A stretch of 64,000 nucleotides of DNA from JABMQB01 sp964575025 (GCA_964575025.1 CAZNPV010000017.1:1-64000); one strand, 5' to 3'. Positions 43,478 to 52,817 are shown, numbered from the stretch's first letter. Numbers and translations are program-made. The notes: generated by a model not told the origin, from the sequence alone.

Positions 43478-45265
43478 TTAAGGTTCAAGAATTACATCTG
43501 ACACGGAAGCTCCGGCCGGGACCATTGGGAATACGTTGTCTTCTTTTTCGACGATAATTTCCAGTATATAAGGTCCTTTATGGTCTATCATTTTCTGTAT
43601 CCCGGGTTCCAGGTCTTCGCGTTTTTCCACCTTGTGTCCTTCCATTCCATATCCTTTGGCTATGGCAATAAAATCGGGATTCTGCAGTTCAGTAAATGAA
43701 TACCTTTTTTCAAAAAACATTTCTTGCCACTGGCGAACCATTCCGAGGAAATGGTTATTCAGAATAATGATTTTCACCGGGAGTTTATTTTGTACAATGG
43801 TTCCGAGTTCCTGAATGGTCATCTGGAAACCGCCATCGCCGATCATTGCCACAACGGTTCGGTCGGGATCTCCCAGCTGAGCGCCAATGCTTGCAGGCAA
43901 TCCATATCCCATGGTTCCCAGTCCGCCGGAAGTAACACAGCTTCTGGAATGTTTGAATTTGAAATACCGGGCCGCGATCATCTGATGCTGCCCCACATCG
44001 GTGACAAGGATGGCTTCATGATTGGTTTTTTCGGAAGAGATCCTTACTACCTCCCCTACGGTTAATCCCGGTTTTGTTGGATAAAGGTCTTTTTTAAAGA
44101 CTTTTTCATGTTCGATCTCATCGTATTTTCTGAATTCCCGGACCCAGTTTTTATGTGTATTTTTATTTATTTGAGGGATTAGCATTAAGAGTGCTTTTTT
44201 GGCATCCCCGATCACTGCCACATCTGCTTTAACATTCTTATTGATTTCAGAGGGATCTATTTCAAAATGGATCACTTTGGCTTTTTTTGCGTAGGCGTTG
44301 ATATTTCCTGTCACCCGGTCGTCGAACCGCATCCCGATGGCAATGATCAGGTCGGCTTCATTGGTAAGTATATTGGGACCGTAGTTGCCATGCATCCCGA
44401 GCATTCCGACATTCAGGGGGTGGCTTGTCGGAAAGGCTGACAGACCCAACAGGGTCCAGGCTACCGGGATTTCTGCTTTTTCAGCGAATATCATTAATTC
44501 CTCTTCTGCTTTTGAGAAAATAATCCCATGGCCACAAAGGATCATCGGTTTTTTTGCCCGGTTGATGAAGGCGGCTGCTTCGTTGATCTTTGAGGGATCC
44601 ACAGGTGTTTCAGGTATGTAACTGCGTATTTTTTTGCATTTGTTATAGGAGAAGTCGACTTCTCCGAATTGAGCATCTTTGGTAAGATCAAGAAGAACAG
44701 GACCCGGGCGTCCTGTCTGGGCGATATAAAAAGCCTGAGCTATGGCTCCCGGGATCTCTTCTGCAGAGGTGATCTGATAATTCCATTTGGTTATCGGTAT
44801 GGATATACCCACAATATCGGATTCCTGAAACGCATCGGTACCTAGCATCGGTGAAGTAACCTGGCCTGTTATGCAGACCAGTGGAATGGAATCAAGCATG
44901 GCATTGGCAATTCCGGTGATCAGGTTTGTGGCTCCCGGTCCGGAAGTGGCAAAACATACCCCTACTTTGCCCGTAACACGGGCATAGCCTTCAGCTGCAT
45001 GCACGGCACCCTGTTCATGCCTCGTCAGTATATGTTTCACATTTTTCGCATGATCATACAATGCATCATACGTAGGCATTATCGCTCCTCCGGGATAGCC
45101 GAAAATCGTGTCGACTCCCTCTTCCAGAATGGAAAGAATCACAGCCTGGGAGCCGGTAACTTTTTTTATCGTCTTTTTTATCTGCTGGCTGTTGCTTTCC
45201 GCCTGGGAGCCATTCGTGTCTTTGGCTTTTCTTGTTGCCTCGATCGTTACATTTTGTTTGTACAT
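43478..45265 (-). CDS. ilvB: Acetolactate synthase large subunit, biosynthetic type
   Basis: A 595-aa TPP- and FAD-dependent acetohydroxyacid synthase that makes acetolactate or acetohydroxybutyrate. The catalytic Glu lies in TRHEQGAVHAAEGYAR; FATSGPGATNLITG and the TPP motif GDGGFQMTIQEL are typical. A polar N-terminal extension of about 35 residues precedes the conserved start (KVTGSQAVILSILEEGVDTI); no later in-frame ATG replaces it. It is the second gene of the ilv operon, 37 nt after ilvD. Confidence 0.95.
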   Translation of the reverse strand: MYKQNVTIEATRKAKDTNGSQAESNSQQIKKTIKKVTGSQAVILSILEEGVDTIFGYPGGAIMPTYDALYDHAKNVKHILTRHEQGAVHAAEGYARVTGKVGVCFATSGPGATNLITGIANAMLDSIPLVCITGQVTSPMLGTDAFQESDIVGISIPITKWNYQITSAEEIPGAIAQAFYIAQTGRPGPVLLDLTKDAQFGEVDFSYNKCKKIRSYIPETPVDPSKINEAAAFINRAKKPMILCGHGIIFSKAEEELMIFAEKAEIPVAWTLLGLSAFPTSHPLNVGMLGMHGNYGPNILTNEADLIIAIGMRFDDRVTGNINAYAKKAKVIHFEIDPSEINKNVKADVAVIGDAKKALLMLIPQINKNTHKNWVREFRKYDEIEHEKVFKKDLYPTKPGLTVGEVVRISSEKTNHEAILVTDVGQHQMIAARYFKFKHSRSCVTSGGLGTMGYGLPASIGAQLGDPDRTVVAMIGDGGFQMTIQELGTIVQNKLPVKIIILNNHFLGMVRQWQEMFFEKRYSFTELQNPDFIAIAKGYGMEGHKVEKREDLEPGIQKMIDHKGPYILEIIVEKEDNVFPMVPAGASVSDVILEP

Positions 45266-45302
45266 GTTGGTATGAATAATTTATTTTTTTCCTTCTTTTG
45301 AT

Positions 45303-47132
45303 TTATTCCATTACACGTATGCCTCCTTTATCGGCCGAAGAGACCAGGGCGGCATAGGCTTTTAAGGCAGTGCTTATTTTTCGTTTCCGGGGCCCGGGTT
45401 TAAAGGCCTGGTTCCCTTTTGCATATTCTTCTTGTTTTCTTTTCTGAAGTTCTTTATCTGTCAGGTCCAGATGGATCTTTCGTCCGGGAATATTGATGGC
45501 TATTTTATCGCCATCCTTAATCAGGGCGATATTTCCACCGGCAGCTGCTTCCGGGGATACATGTCCTATGGATAATCCGGACGTACCTCCTGAAAAGCGA
45601 CCGTCTGTAATCAAAGCGCATTTTTTATCCAGTTTTACTGATTTAATATAGGAGGTAGGGTACAGCATTTCCTGCATGCCGGGTCCTCCTTTGGGGCCTT
45701 CATAGCGGATGATCACCACATCGCCTGCCCGGATGGTATGATTCAGAATGCCCTCACAGGCGTCATCCTGGGAGTCAAAAACCCTGGCCGTTCCGGTGAA
45801 TTTCAGTACCGACGGGTCGACGCCGGCTGTTTTTACCACGCACCCGTTTTCTGCAATATTCCCATAAAGGATGGCCAGTCCTCCGTCTTTGTTATACGCT
45901 TTCCCGATGCTTCTTATACAACCGGTATCCCTGTTGCTATCCAGGTCTTTATAAAAGGTATCCTGGGAAGCCATGATCAGGTTCCTGCCTCCTCCGGGGG
46001 CTGCTTTGTACAGTGAGATTACCTCATCAGGTACCTGATCCTGCATGATATCGTACTTCATAAGGGTTTCTTTGAGGGATAATCCATCGACACGGTTCAC
46101 TGAAGTATCCATTAAGCCTCCTCTGTTCAATTCTGCCATGATGCCCAGCACTCCTCCGGCGCGGTTCACATCCTGAACATGGTAATGGCTGCTTGGAGCA
46201 ACTTTGCACAGGTTCGGGGTGCTTCGCGATAGCCTGTCAATATCGGGCAGGGTAAAATCAACCTCAGCGTCGTGGGCAATGGCTAACAGGTGAAGGATTG
46301 TATTGGTTGACCCTCCCATGGCAATATCGAGTTTCATAGCGTTTTCAAAAGCTGCCTTTGTGGCAATGCTTCGGGGCAGGACCCTGGTATTTCCGTTTTG
46401 GTAATAGTCGAGGGTATTTATCACGATTCTGTCGGCTGCTTTTTCAAAAAGTTTTTTCCGCAAAGTATGGGTTGCAACCACGGTTCCGTTGCCCGGGAGA
46501 GCCATTCCAATGGCTTCCGTCAGGCAGTTCATGGAGTTTGCTGTGAACATTCCTGAGCAGGATCCGCAGGTTGGACAGGCAATTTGTTCAATAAGAGACA
46601 GCTGTTTGTCATCCACGGAATCATCGGCAGCCATCACCATGGCATCCACCAGATCGTAATAATTCCCTGAGTTTTCACCGGCTTCCATGGGACCTCCCGT
46701 CACAAAAATGGACGGAATATTCAGGCGCATGGCTGCCATCAGCATGCCCGGTGTGATTTTATCGCAGTTGGAAATGCATATCATGGCATCCACCTTGTGT
46801 GCGTTGCACATATACTCTACACTATCGGCTATCAGATCCCGTGAAGGCAGCGAATACAACATCCCATCGTGTCCCATGGCAATTCCATCGTCGATGGCGA
46901 TGGTATTAAACTCAGCGGCAAAGAATCCGTTCTCTTCAATCCGCTTTTTAATAAACTGTCCGATATCGTGCAGATGTACATGCCCCGGAACAAACTGGGT
47001 GAATGAATTGACAATGGCAATCACCGGTTTCCCGAACTGTTCTTTTTTCATTCCATTGGCCAGCCACAGGCTTCTGGCTCCGGCCATCCGTCTGCCCTGC
47101 GTGGTTGTATCGCTTCGTAAAGGTATTTTCAT
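45303..47132 (-). CDS. ilvD: Dihydroxy-acid dehydratase
   Basis: A 609-aa dehydratase turning 2,3-dihydroxy-isovalerate and -methylvalerate into 2-oxoacids. It belongs to the E. coli-like branch with motifs VNSFTQFVPGHVHLHD, ICISNCDKITPGM, CPTCGSCSGMFTANSMNCLTE and GRFSGGTSGLSIGHVSPEA (catalytic Ser), and carries an oxygen-sensitive iron-sulfur cluster. It is the first gene of ilvDBHC. The 290-nt leader before it holds a leader peptide and an attenuator. Confidence 0.96.
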   Translation of the reverse strand: MKIPLRSDTTTQGRRMAGARSLWLANGMKKEQFGKPVIAIVNSFTQFVPGHVHLHDIGQFIKKRIEENGFFAAEFNTIAIDDGIAMGHDGMLYSLPSRDLIADSVEYMCNAHKVDAMICISNCDKITPGMLMAAMRLNIPSIFVTGGPMEAGENSGNYYDLVDAMVMAADDSVDDKQLSLIEQIACPTCGSCSGMFTANSMNCLTEAIGMALPGNGTVVATHTLRKKLFEKAADRIVINTLDYYQNGNTRVLPRSIATKAAFENAMKLDIAMGGSTNTILHLLAIAHDAEVDFTLPDIDRLSRSTPNLCKVAPSSHYHVQDVNRAGGVLGIMAELNRGGLMDTSVNRVDGLSLKETLMKYDIMQDQVPDEVISLYKAAPGGGRNLIMASQDTFYKDLDSNRDTGCIRSIGKAYNKDGGLAILYGNIAENGCVVKTAGVDPSVLKFTGTARVFDSQDDACEGILNHTIRAGDVVIIRYEGPKGGPGMQEMLYPTSYIKSVKLDKKCALITDGRFSGGTSGLSIGHVSPEAAAGGNIALIKDGDKIAINIPGRKIHLDLTDKELQKRKQEEYAKGNQAFKPGPRKRKISTALKAYAALVSSADKGGIRVME

Positions 47133-47300
47133 ACGATTATAATTGTTTATTTTATAGGTATTCCCGATTGTTCCCGATAACTTGTCCGTTCCTTTTCTTC
47201 TGTTCTCCCCTTTTTAGGGGAGATCCCGCGTAGCGGGAGAGGGGTGTCCCCATCGGGACTCGTTTCATAACAGCGTTCATGCGTTTGCCTTTTGCATATA

Positions 47301-47330
47301 AAAAAAAACCTTTCTCTTTTTGAGAAAGGC
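47301..47330 (-). terminator. Attenuator terminator in the ilvDBHC leader
   Basis: On the minus strand, gcctttctc (47330-47322), a five-A loop and gagaaagg (47316-47309) form an 8-bp stem followed by eight T. It lies between the leader peptide and ilvD, so the operon can only be expressed when this terminator is avoided. Confidence 0.9.
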
Positions 47331-47368
47331 TTACAATATTATAACTACCCATATCATTTGCCTTTCTC
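47309..47368 (-). promoter_or_regulatory. Antiterminator/terminator switch of the ilv operon
   Basis: The segment gagaaaggc at 47368-47360 (minus strand) is perfectly complementary (9 of 9) to gcctttctc at 47330-47322, the 5' arm of the terminator. The same 5' arm can pair either upstream (antiterminator) or with gagaaagg at 47316-47309 (terminator), so the structures exclude each other. The upstream segment is the last sense codons of the leader peptide (Glu-Lys-Gly), so a ribosome finishing the peptide would cover it and favour termination, while a ribosome stalled on earlier Ile/Val/Leu codons would leave it free. Confidence 0.8.
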
Positions 47369-47425
47369 AGATTTTCCAAGAAGGACCACATCTACAATTA
47401 TAATATGGATAGTGAACAGGTTCAT
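47354..47425 (-). CDS. ilvL: ilv operon leader peptide (23 aa), rich in Ile, Val and Leu
   Basis: A 23-codon ORF from ATG (47425-47423) to TGA (47356-47354). Residues 5-16 read TIHIIIVDVVLL: 9 of 12 are Ile, Val or Leu, the three end products or close relatives of the operon. It starts about 12 nt after the predicted transcription start. Such peptides (for example E. coli IlvL) act as sensors: lack of charged tRNA stalls the ribosome on these codons. The peptide itself likely has no other function. The name ilvL is used by analogy. Confidence 0.8.
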   Translation of the reverse strand: MNLFTIHIIIVDVVLLGKSEKGK

Positions 47426-47443
47426 TTTTTTTGTTTCGATGAG

Positions 47444-47473
47444 CAAATGTAGGAATTAAATTCAAAAACCAAA
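47444..47473 (-). promoter_or_regulatory. Promoter of the ilvDBHC operon
   Basis: On the minus strand, TTTG at 47473-47470 and TACATTTG at 47451-47444 are separated by 18 nt, fitting the Bacteroidota -33/-7 consensus. The surrounding DNA is very AT-rich. The transcript would start near 47437, just before the leader peptide. Confidence 0.65.
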
Positions 47474-47614
47474 ATAAATTAAAATTTAAAATCCATATTT
47501 TATACTAAATTTAAAATTAAATGTTCATTTCTCTTATGGAATGGTACCGGAAGATTTAAAATTTTCCCGGTTAAAGGCTCCATTTTTTTTATTCCGGTTG
47601 TTTTTCCCTGCAAA

Positions 47615-48169
47615 TTACAGTCCCAGCACTTCATCTATTTCTTTCATGGCATTCAGTGCGAGTTCAGCAAATTCGGGAAGGGGTATTCCAATTTTTTCAC
47701 ATTCCATGATGTTTTCTCTTTTAACAGAAGCTGCAAAAGCTTTTTGTTTCATTCTTTTTGTAATTGATTTAGGTTTCACGGATGCGATTTTTTTGTCGGG
47801 GTATATGAGTGCAGTTGCAATGATCAGTCCGGTAATGGTTTCCCCTGCGGCCAGGGCATGTTGGAATTCTGAGGTGCGCTCTTTTCCGGTGGCTACTTCA
47901 TTATGCATGATGATTGCATCGAGTGCCTGGTCAGAAATTTTTCCTTTCAACAATTTTTCTGCATACGGGCCATGGGTATAGGGGTCGGCGTTGGTAATTT
48001 CCACATCAATATCGTGAAGCAATCCGGCCAGTCCCCATTCCTCTTCATCGCGGCCCAGTCTTCGGGCAATGGCCCGCAATACTGCTTCAGAAGCATAACA
48101 ATGCCTGCGCATATTTTCCGCTGAAATGTTCTCTTCGAGTAGTTTAACTGCTTCGTTTCTGTTTATCAT
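47615..48169 (-). CDS. HD-domain (HDIG-type) putative hydrolase
   Basis: A 184-aa cytoplasmic protein with an HD phosphohydrolase fold: His in NMRRHCYASEAV, the HD pair in GLLHDIDVE, and a further His in THGPYAEKL and IIMHNEV. Family members hydrolyse phosphate esters or nucleotides; the substrate is not known. It is monocistronic, on the minus strand, divergent from the CYTH gene at 48288. Confidence 0.8.
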   Translation of the reverse strand: MINRNEAVKLLEENISAENMRRHCYASEAVLRAIARRLGRDEEEWGLAGLLHDIDVEITNADPYTHGPYAEKLLKGKISDQALDAIIMHNEVATGKERTSEFQHALAAGETITGLIIATALIYPDKKIASVKPKSITKRMKQKAFAASVKRENIMECEKIGIPLPEFAELALNAMKEIDEVLGL

Positions 48170-48287
48170 GATTCACTTGTTTATAAATCGTAAAAATCAT
48201 TTGACAAAATCCCTGCTATTTGTTAGCCGGCTTGGTAAATTTGCGGCACAATGTAAAATAACGAATTTATTAAAGAACATTAAAATA

Positions 48288-48761
48288 ATGGCAGAGGAAA
48301 TTGAACGGAAATTCCTTATAGATCGTACGAAATGGATTCCGGGCTCGACAAAGCGGTTTATATGCCAGGGCTATTTGCAGGATGATCCCGAACGAACCAT
48401 CCGGATAAGGATCTCGGATGATTTGGCATGCTTAACGATCAAGGGGAAATTAAGCGGCATAACCAGGAAGGAGTTTAGCTACCCGGTTCCGGTGGATGAA
48501 GCCAGAGAGCTGTTAAAACTCATAAAACATAAACCCATTGAAAAAACCAGATACCTCGTGTATTATGCCAATAAGTGCTGGGAGGTAGATGAATTTCTGG
48601 GAATCAATGAAGGGCTGTTTCTTGCCGAAGTCGAACTGACTTCCCCGGATGAGGTTATTGAACTGCCTCCCTGGGTGGGGAAAGAAGTTTCGGGAGACCC
48701 CCGTTTTTACAATGCCTACCTCTCATCGCATCCTTACACTCTCTGGAAAGAAACGATGTAA
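48288..48761 (+). CDS. CYTH-domain protein (triphosphatase-like)
   Basis: A 157-aa CYTH protein opening with the EIERKFLID motif (metal- and triphosphate-binding ExExK), followed by RTIRIRISDDLACLTIKGK, KEFSYPVP and YEVD-like WEVDEFLG. Short bacterial CYTH proteins hydrolyse inorganic triphosphate or related compounds. The ATG at 48288 directly precedes the ExExK motif; the longer frame up to 48126 is not coding-like. Confidence 0.9.
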   Translation: MAEEIERKFLIDRTKWIPGSTKRFICQGYLQDDPERTIRIRISDDLACLTIKGKLSGITRKEFSYPVPVDEARELLKLIKHKPIEKTRYLVYYANKCWEVDEFLGINEGLFLAEVELTSPDEVIELPPWVGKEVSGDPRFYNAYLSSHPYTLWKETM

Positions 48762-48850
48762 CCTGAATGATTCAATGGGAATTCTCCCGTTTGCGGATAC
48801 CATTCAGGTAAAAATTTCGTTTGAATCTGAAGAAAAACCATAAATCAGCT

Positions 48851-50854
48851 ATGCGAGGAAACAAAATACTCTTTTTTTTATTTCTCTCTGTTGTGTCATC
48901 TCCTTCTGTTTGTCAGGAGTATTCCACACGTTTCCAGGAACCGGATGATTCGGTTGCACATAAGATCGATTTTCTAAGGAACTATTTCTTTGAAGACCCC
49001 CGTTGGCAGGTTGTTCATCCTGAAATAAAAAACACGGTTGAAGGATTGCTCCATTTTATCCTGAAACAACCGGTTGACACGCTTCGCTCAACTTTTCAGT
49101 CAGGGGATTACAAAGGGCAGCGTATGGTCATTCGTTTTCCCGGGGAAGTAACCGATACCTTACATATTGCAGGGTATATCCCGGCCGGGGAAGTGAAGAA
49201 CCGAAAAGCGGAAATCCGCAGATCCGTTACCCGCGCTTTTATAGCAAAAGACCCGGAGGTTCCTGTCGCTTTATTTGTGGATTTGGATGAGAAAATTAAA
49301 TGGATCCTCCCGGAGGAGGGCATGCAGTTGATAACAGACTCCATTTATAGCCTTCCCGACAGCCTGCAATTTCTGGATGTCCTTCCCGATGCAATGGTTC
49401 AGACTGCCGAAGATTTCCGGCGCATTTTAACACTCGACAGCATCCGGGATGCTTTAATTGAAAAATACCGCCTTCATTACAACGATTCCATTGCCTCTGA
49501 ATACCGTGACTCCGTGATGTTATCCTATCGGAACCAGGCCCTTGAGAAGGAGATTGAGCACAGAATAAAGCAGTTTTCCGATTCGGTAAAAAGAAACAAC
49601 TATCGTGTCATTGAAGCATACAATGACAGCATTATTCAGGCTGTCAATGACTCTGCTTTTTACATGATCAACGACCTGATCCGTTACGCAAACAGCATAG
49701 ATACCGTTGACATTCAAATCCTGAACCTGGCTGACCGGAAAAGCAGATTGACGCTCTCTGATCAAAAAGAACACTATACCAGGGTATGGCTTAAGAACAG
49801 ACAGAACGATTCATTGAGTGTCCTTGTGAGCAATCCGGGGAAACGAAATATCAGGATCGTAATTGATGACAATGTGACCTTCTCAAGAATTTCTCAAAAA
49901 CAGGCTAAAGATTTTCAGTTTGTCAATACCCGTCCGTCAGCCAGCCTGGGGGATATCCAGGATCGGTTTAAGATTGAAACCCCCTGGAGCATTGGCGGGG
50001 ATGGTACGGTTGGATTTACACAGGCCTACCTGAACAACTGGAAAAAAGGAGGCAAGAGTGCTGTTTCAATGTTGCTGGTTCTCAAGGGATTTGCCAATTA
50101 TTCGACGTTTAATAATAAAATAAAATGGGAAAACAGCATCGAAATACGCAACGGCTGGATCAATCCCGGGGGAAGGGATGAAGATGGAACCCGCTATGAA
50201 CTGGAGAAAAACGACGATAAATTTGAAGTGATTTCACGGTTTGGTCTGAGTGCTTTTAAGAAGTGGTATTACAGTGCGGAGGTGGATTTTCAAACCCAGT
50301 TGTTCAAGGGGTTTAAGTATCCGACGAGTGTCAATCCACAACCCATATCAGCTTTTCTTGCCCCGGCAAAAACCGTGTTTAAGATCGGGTTTGATTATAA
50401 ACCGAACGCTGACCTATCGGTTTTTCTCTCCCCGTTTACTTCCAAAAGTGTATTCATCCGTGATACGGTGCTGATTAATAAAAGCAATTACAACATCCCG
50501 GATGGCAAAAGAAGGCTTTGGGTTCCCGGTTTAAATGCCGATATCAGGTTCAAAACCATGATTATCCCCGATATAAGCTATGAAACCAAATACAAAATGT
50601 TTATCGATTATACCCGGCCTTTTGAAAAATTTGATATCGACTGGGAAAACCTGGTAGTCATGAAAGTAAACGATTACATCAATATGCGCCTGATGCTGCA
50701 CCTGATCTATGATGACGATATCCTGTTTCCTGTTTATGACAAGCAAGGGAACGAGTTGTATAAGAAATCAAAACTCCAGGTCAAGGAATTAATTACGGTA
50801 GGGTTTTCGTACAATATCAACAAAAAGGTTTATAAAGCCCGCCGGATTAATTGA
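48851..50854 (+). CDS. DUF3078-domain outer-membrane protein
   Basis: A 667-aa exported protein. After a signal peptide (RGNKILFFLFLSVVSSPSVC) comes a soluble region of about 300 residues with many Asp/Ser repeats, then the DUF3078 barrel domain: GDGTVGFTQAYLNNWKKGG, SIEIRNGWINPGGRDEDGTR, ADLSVFLSPFTSKSVFIRD and a C-terminal series of beta strands. It is a Bacteroidota-specific family with unknown function, likely in the outer membrane. The ATG at 48851 fits a signal peptide; the earlier TTG at 48821 does not. Its end overlaps the convergent UbiA-like gene by 8 nt. Confidence 0.85.
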   Translation: MRGNKILFFLFLSVVSSPSVCQEYSTRFQEPDDSVAHKIDFLRNYFFEDPRWQVVHPEIKNTVEGLLHFILKQPVDTLRSTFQSGDYKGQRMVIRFPGEVTDTLHIAGYIPAGEVKNRKAEIRRSVTRAFIAKDPEVPVALFVDLDEKIKWILPEEGMQLITDSIYSLPDSLQFLDVLPDAMVQTAEDFRRILTLDSIRDALIEKYRLHYNDSIASEYRDSVMLSYRNQALEKEIEHRIKQFSDSVKRNNYRVIEAYNDSIIQAVNDSAFYMINDLIRYANSIDTVDIQILNLADRKSRLTLSDQKEHYTRVWLKNRQNDSLSVLVSNPGKRNIRIVIDDNVTFSRISQKQAKDFQFVNTRPSASLGDIQDRFKIETPWSIGGDGTVGFTQAYLNNWKKGGKSAVSMLLVLKGFANYSTFNNKIKWENSIEIRNGWINPGGRDEDGTRYELEKNDDKFEVISRFGLSAFKKWYYSAEVDFQTQLFKGFKYPTSVNPQPISAFLAPAKTVFKIGFDYKPNADLSVFLSPFTSKSVFIRDTVLINKSNYNIPDGKRRLWVPGLNADIRFKTMIIPDISYETKYKMFIDYTRPFEKFDIDWENLVVMKVNDYINMRLMLHLIYDDDILFPVYDKQGNELYKKSKLQVKELITVGFSYNINKKVYKARRIN

Positions 50855-51707
50855 TAAGCAAATCGAGGATTATTAAACCCCCGTACAAGATACTGGCTAT
50901 CCCGTTGGTGGTGGAAAAGGCCAGATTCACATTTCTCAGGTCACCGGGTTTAACCAGGCTGTGTTGATATACCAGAAGACCCATAAAAATAGCGGCTCCG
51001 GTCCAATGTAGCCAGCCTCCCTTTATGGTGATTCCGAAAATTACCACAAAAAAGGCCGTCAGTACATGCAGGAATATGGAGAATATCAGGGCTTTACGGA
51101 TCCCGAGGAGAGAGGGAATCGATTGAATCCTGTTTTCTTTATCGAAGGATTCATCCTGCAGGGAATAGAGTATATCAAAACCACTGACCCAGAAGAATAC
51201 AATGGCACTGATCCATACAGGGGCCATAGTGGGTGTTCCGGTAACAGCCAGGTAGGCTCCCACGGGAGCGATTGCCAATCCCAGGCTGAGCACAAAATGG
51301 CACCAGGCCGTAAACCGTTTGGTATAACTGTAGAAAAGAATGACAAACAGAGCTACCGGGGAAAGATAAAAACAGAGGGGATTGATAAACCAGGTAGTTG
51401 CAATGAAGAGGAATCCATTGGCAACAACGAAAAACAGCACATTCCGGGGGGTGAGGATTCCGGCAGGGATCTCCCTTTTGTTGGTACGTGGGTTCCGTTT
51501 GTCTATTTCCCTGTCAAGATACCGGTTAAATCCCATAGCGGCATTCCGGGCAAAGACCATACACAACAAGACCAGGAACAGAAGGCTCCACCGGAACGGG
51601 TTTCCGGAACGGGTCACTGCCAGAAAAAACCCGGTCAACGCAAAGGGAAGGGCAAAAACCGTGTGTTCAAATTTAACCAGCCTTGAATAGTGCTTTAGTA
51701 CCTGCAT
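50847..51707 (-). CDS. UbiA-family prenyltransferase (putative 4-hydroxybenzoate/menaquinone-pathway type)
   Basis: A 286-aa integral membrane prenyltransferase with about eight helices. The first Asp-rich motif is NRYLDREIDKRNPRTNKREI and the second is YSLQDESFDKENRIQSIP; both bind Mg-pyrophosphate of the prenyl donor. Close sequence type is UbiA/MqnP, the latter acting in the futalosine route to menaquinone. Which quinone pathway this cell uses is not shown in the window. The ATG at 51707 is chosen because the residues before it are not membrane-like. Confidence 0.85.
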   Translation of the reverse strand: MQVLKHYSRLVKFEHTVFALPFALTGFFLAVTRSGNPFRWSLLFLVLLCMVFARNAAMGFNRYLDREIDKRNPRTNKREIPAGILTPRNVLFFVVANGFLFIATTWFINPLCFYLSPVALFVILFYSYTKRFTAWCHFVLSLGLAIAPVGAYLAVTGTPTMAPVWISAIVFFWVSGFDILYSLQDESFDKENRIQSIPSLLGIRKALIFSIFLHVLTAFFVVIFGITIKGGWLHWTGAAIFMGLLVYQHSLVKPGDLRNVNLAFSTTNGIASILYGGLIILDLLIN

Positions 51708-51822
51708 AAGTTTTCGTACGGGAAAGCAAAAATAGAAAGTTTCATGCATTTTTCGGGCTGAAAGCATGGATTAATTTACCCGATAGCAGCGTACAGGATT
51801 AAAAATAACGATGGAGTCCTTG

Positions 51823-52203
51823 CTATTTTTTGACCATTAGTTTTTGGATCGCTTTTTTGTTATTTGCAAAACCAATTTCCAACAGGTAAACGCCGTTGTT
51901 TAAAAAACCAAGGTTTAACCGGTTGTTTTTTATTTCATCTGCAATAAATACGGTTTGCCCTGATAGATTTATAATCCTGGCTGAAATAACGGGTTGATTC
52001 TGGTTAAAAAGGAAATGAACGATATCTCCTGCAGGATTGGGAAAAAGTTCAAACCCAGCTTCATTTACGGACTGTTCATAAATGCCTTTCACTAAATTTC
52101 TTCCGCTATTGTTGCTTCCACCATACATTTGCCATAAAGGCTGGCCGTCAGGATTAATTTTAGAAATAATAACGCCTGATATATATTGGCATTTTCTTAT
52201 TTT
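51823..52203 (-). pseudogene. C-terminal fragment of a T9SS-secreted protein
   Basis: The frame is open from a stop at 52206-52204 to 51823. It begins inside a propeller-like repeat (VIISKINPDGQPLWQMYGGS), then runs into a T9SS type A sorting domain: FELFPNPAGDIVHFLF, then LNNGVYLLEIGFANNKKAI and LMVKK at the end. An internal ATG at 52128 exists, but the repeat runs upstream of it, so this is a truncated gene without start or signal peptide rather than a small protein. Confidence 0.6.
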
Positions 52204-52334
52204 TTATTCGTAATACTCAAAGTTAAAAGCGAAGTGAATTGATCCCGATCTTTATCTGGGAGTAAATTGAATGAATCCCGATAGCGTAGCGTATCGTTTG
52301 TATAAAATGGCTACTTTTAACAAAACTGTGTGCT

Positions 52335-52712
52335 ATGAAAAACCTCAAAAAATATTTTGTCCTGACAGGAACCCCCGAAAATATTTATAATTCCCTGACC
52401 AACAAGAAGATGCTTGAGATATGGACCGGTGAGACGGCTGAAATGAGCGAAGAACCCGGTTCGGAATTTTCATTATGGAACGGTAACATCTCGGGGAAAA
52501 ACCTGGAATTTGAAAAAAACAGGAAGATCGTCCAGCAATGGTATTTCGAAGGCCAGGAAGAAGACTCTATTGTTACGATCCGTTTGCACCCCCACAAAAA
52601 GGGTGCAAGCATCGAATTGGTGCATACCAACATTCCGGATGATGCATTTCAGAATATTGCCGAAGGCTGGGAGGATGATTATTTCGGGGCGCTGGCTGAA
52701 CTATTTCATTAA
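52335..52712 (+). CDS. START-like/SRPBCC-domain protein (AHSA1 type)
   Basis: A 125-aa single-domain protein with the helix-grip fold of Aha1/SRPBCC: opening YFVLTGTPENIYNSLTN, KMLEIWTGETAEM, then EFSLWNGNISGKNLEF and the ending GWEDDYFGALAELF. Such proteins bind lipids or hydrophobic ligands; the ligand is unknown. It is a stand-alone gene. Confidence 0.85.
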   Translation: MKNLKKYFVLTGTPENIYNSLTNKKMLEIWTGETAEMSEEPGSEFSLWNGNISGKNLEFEKNRKIVQQWYFEGQEEDSIVTIRLHPHKKGASIELVHTNIPDDAFQNIAEGWEDDYFGALAELFH

Positions 52713-52817
52713 GTGCATGCACTTATCGTACAGGTTTAATAAGCTTCTTTCCGGGAAATTGTGGATTTTTCCCGGGGGGGAAGGAGAGACTTCTTTTGAC
52801 GATATGATCATTACACC

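Noticed and set aside
47152..47391. 79-codon minus-strand ORF upstream of ilvD as the leader peptide
   Set aside because: It runs through the terminator and repeat sequence, has few branched-chain codons in a row, and ends near the ilvD start. The 23-codon ORF at 47354-47425 explains the signals far better.
51066..51686. 206-codon plus-strand ORF antisense to the UbiA-like gene
   Set aside because: Low-complexity polar translation opposite a clear membrane enzyme.
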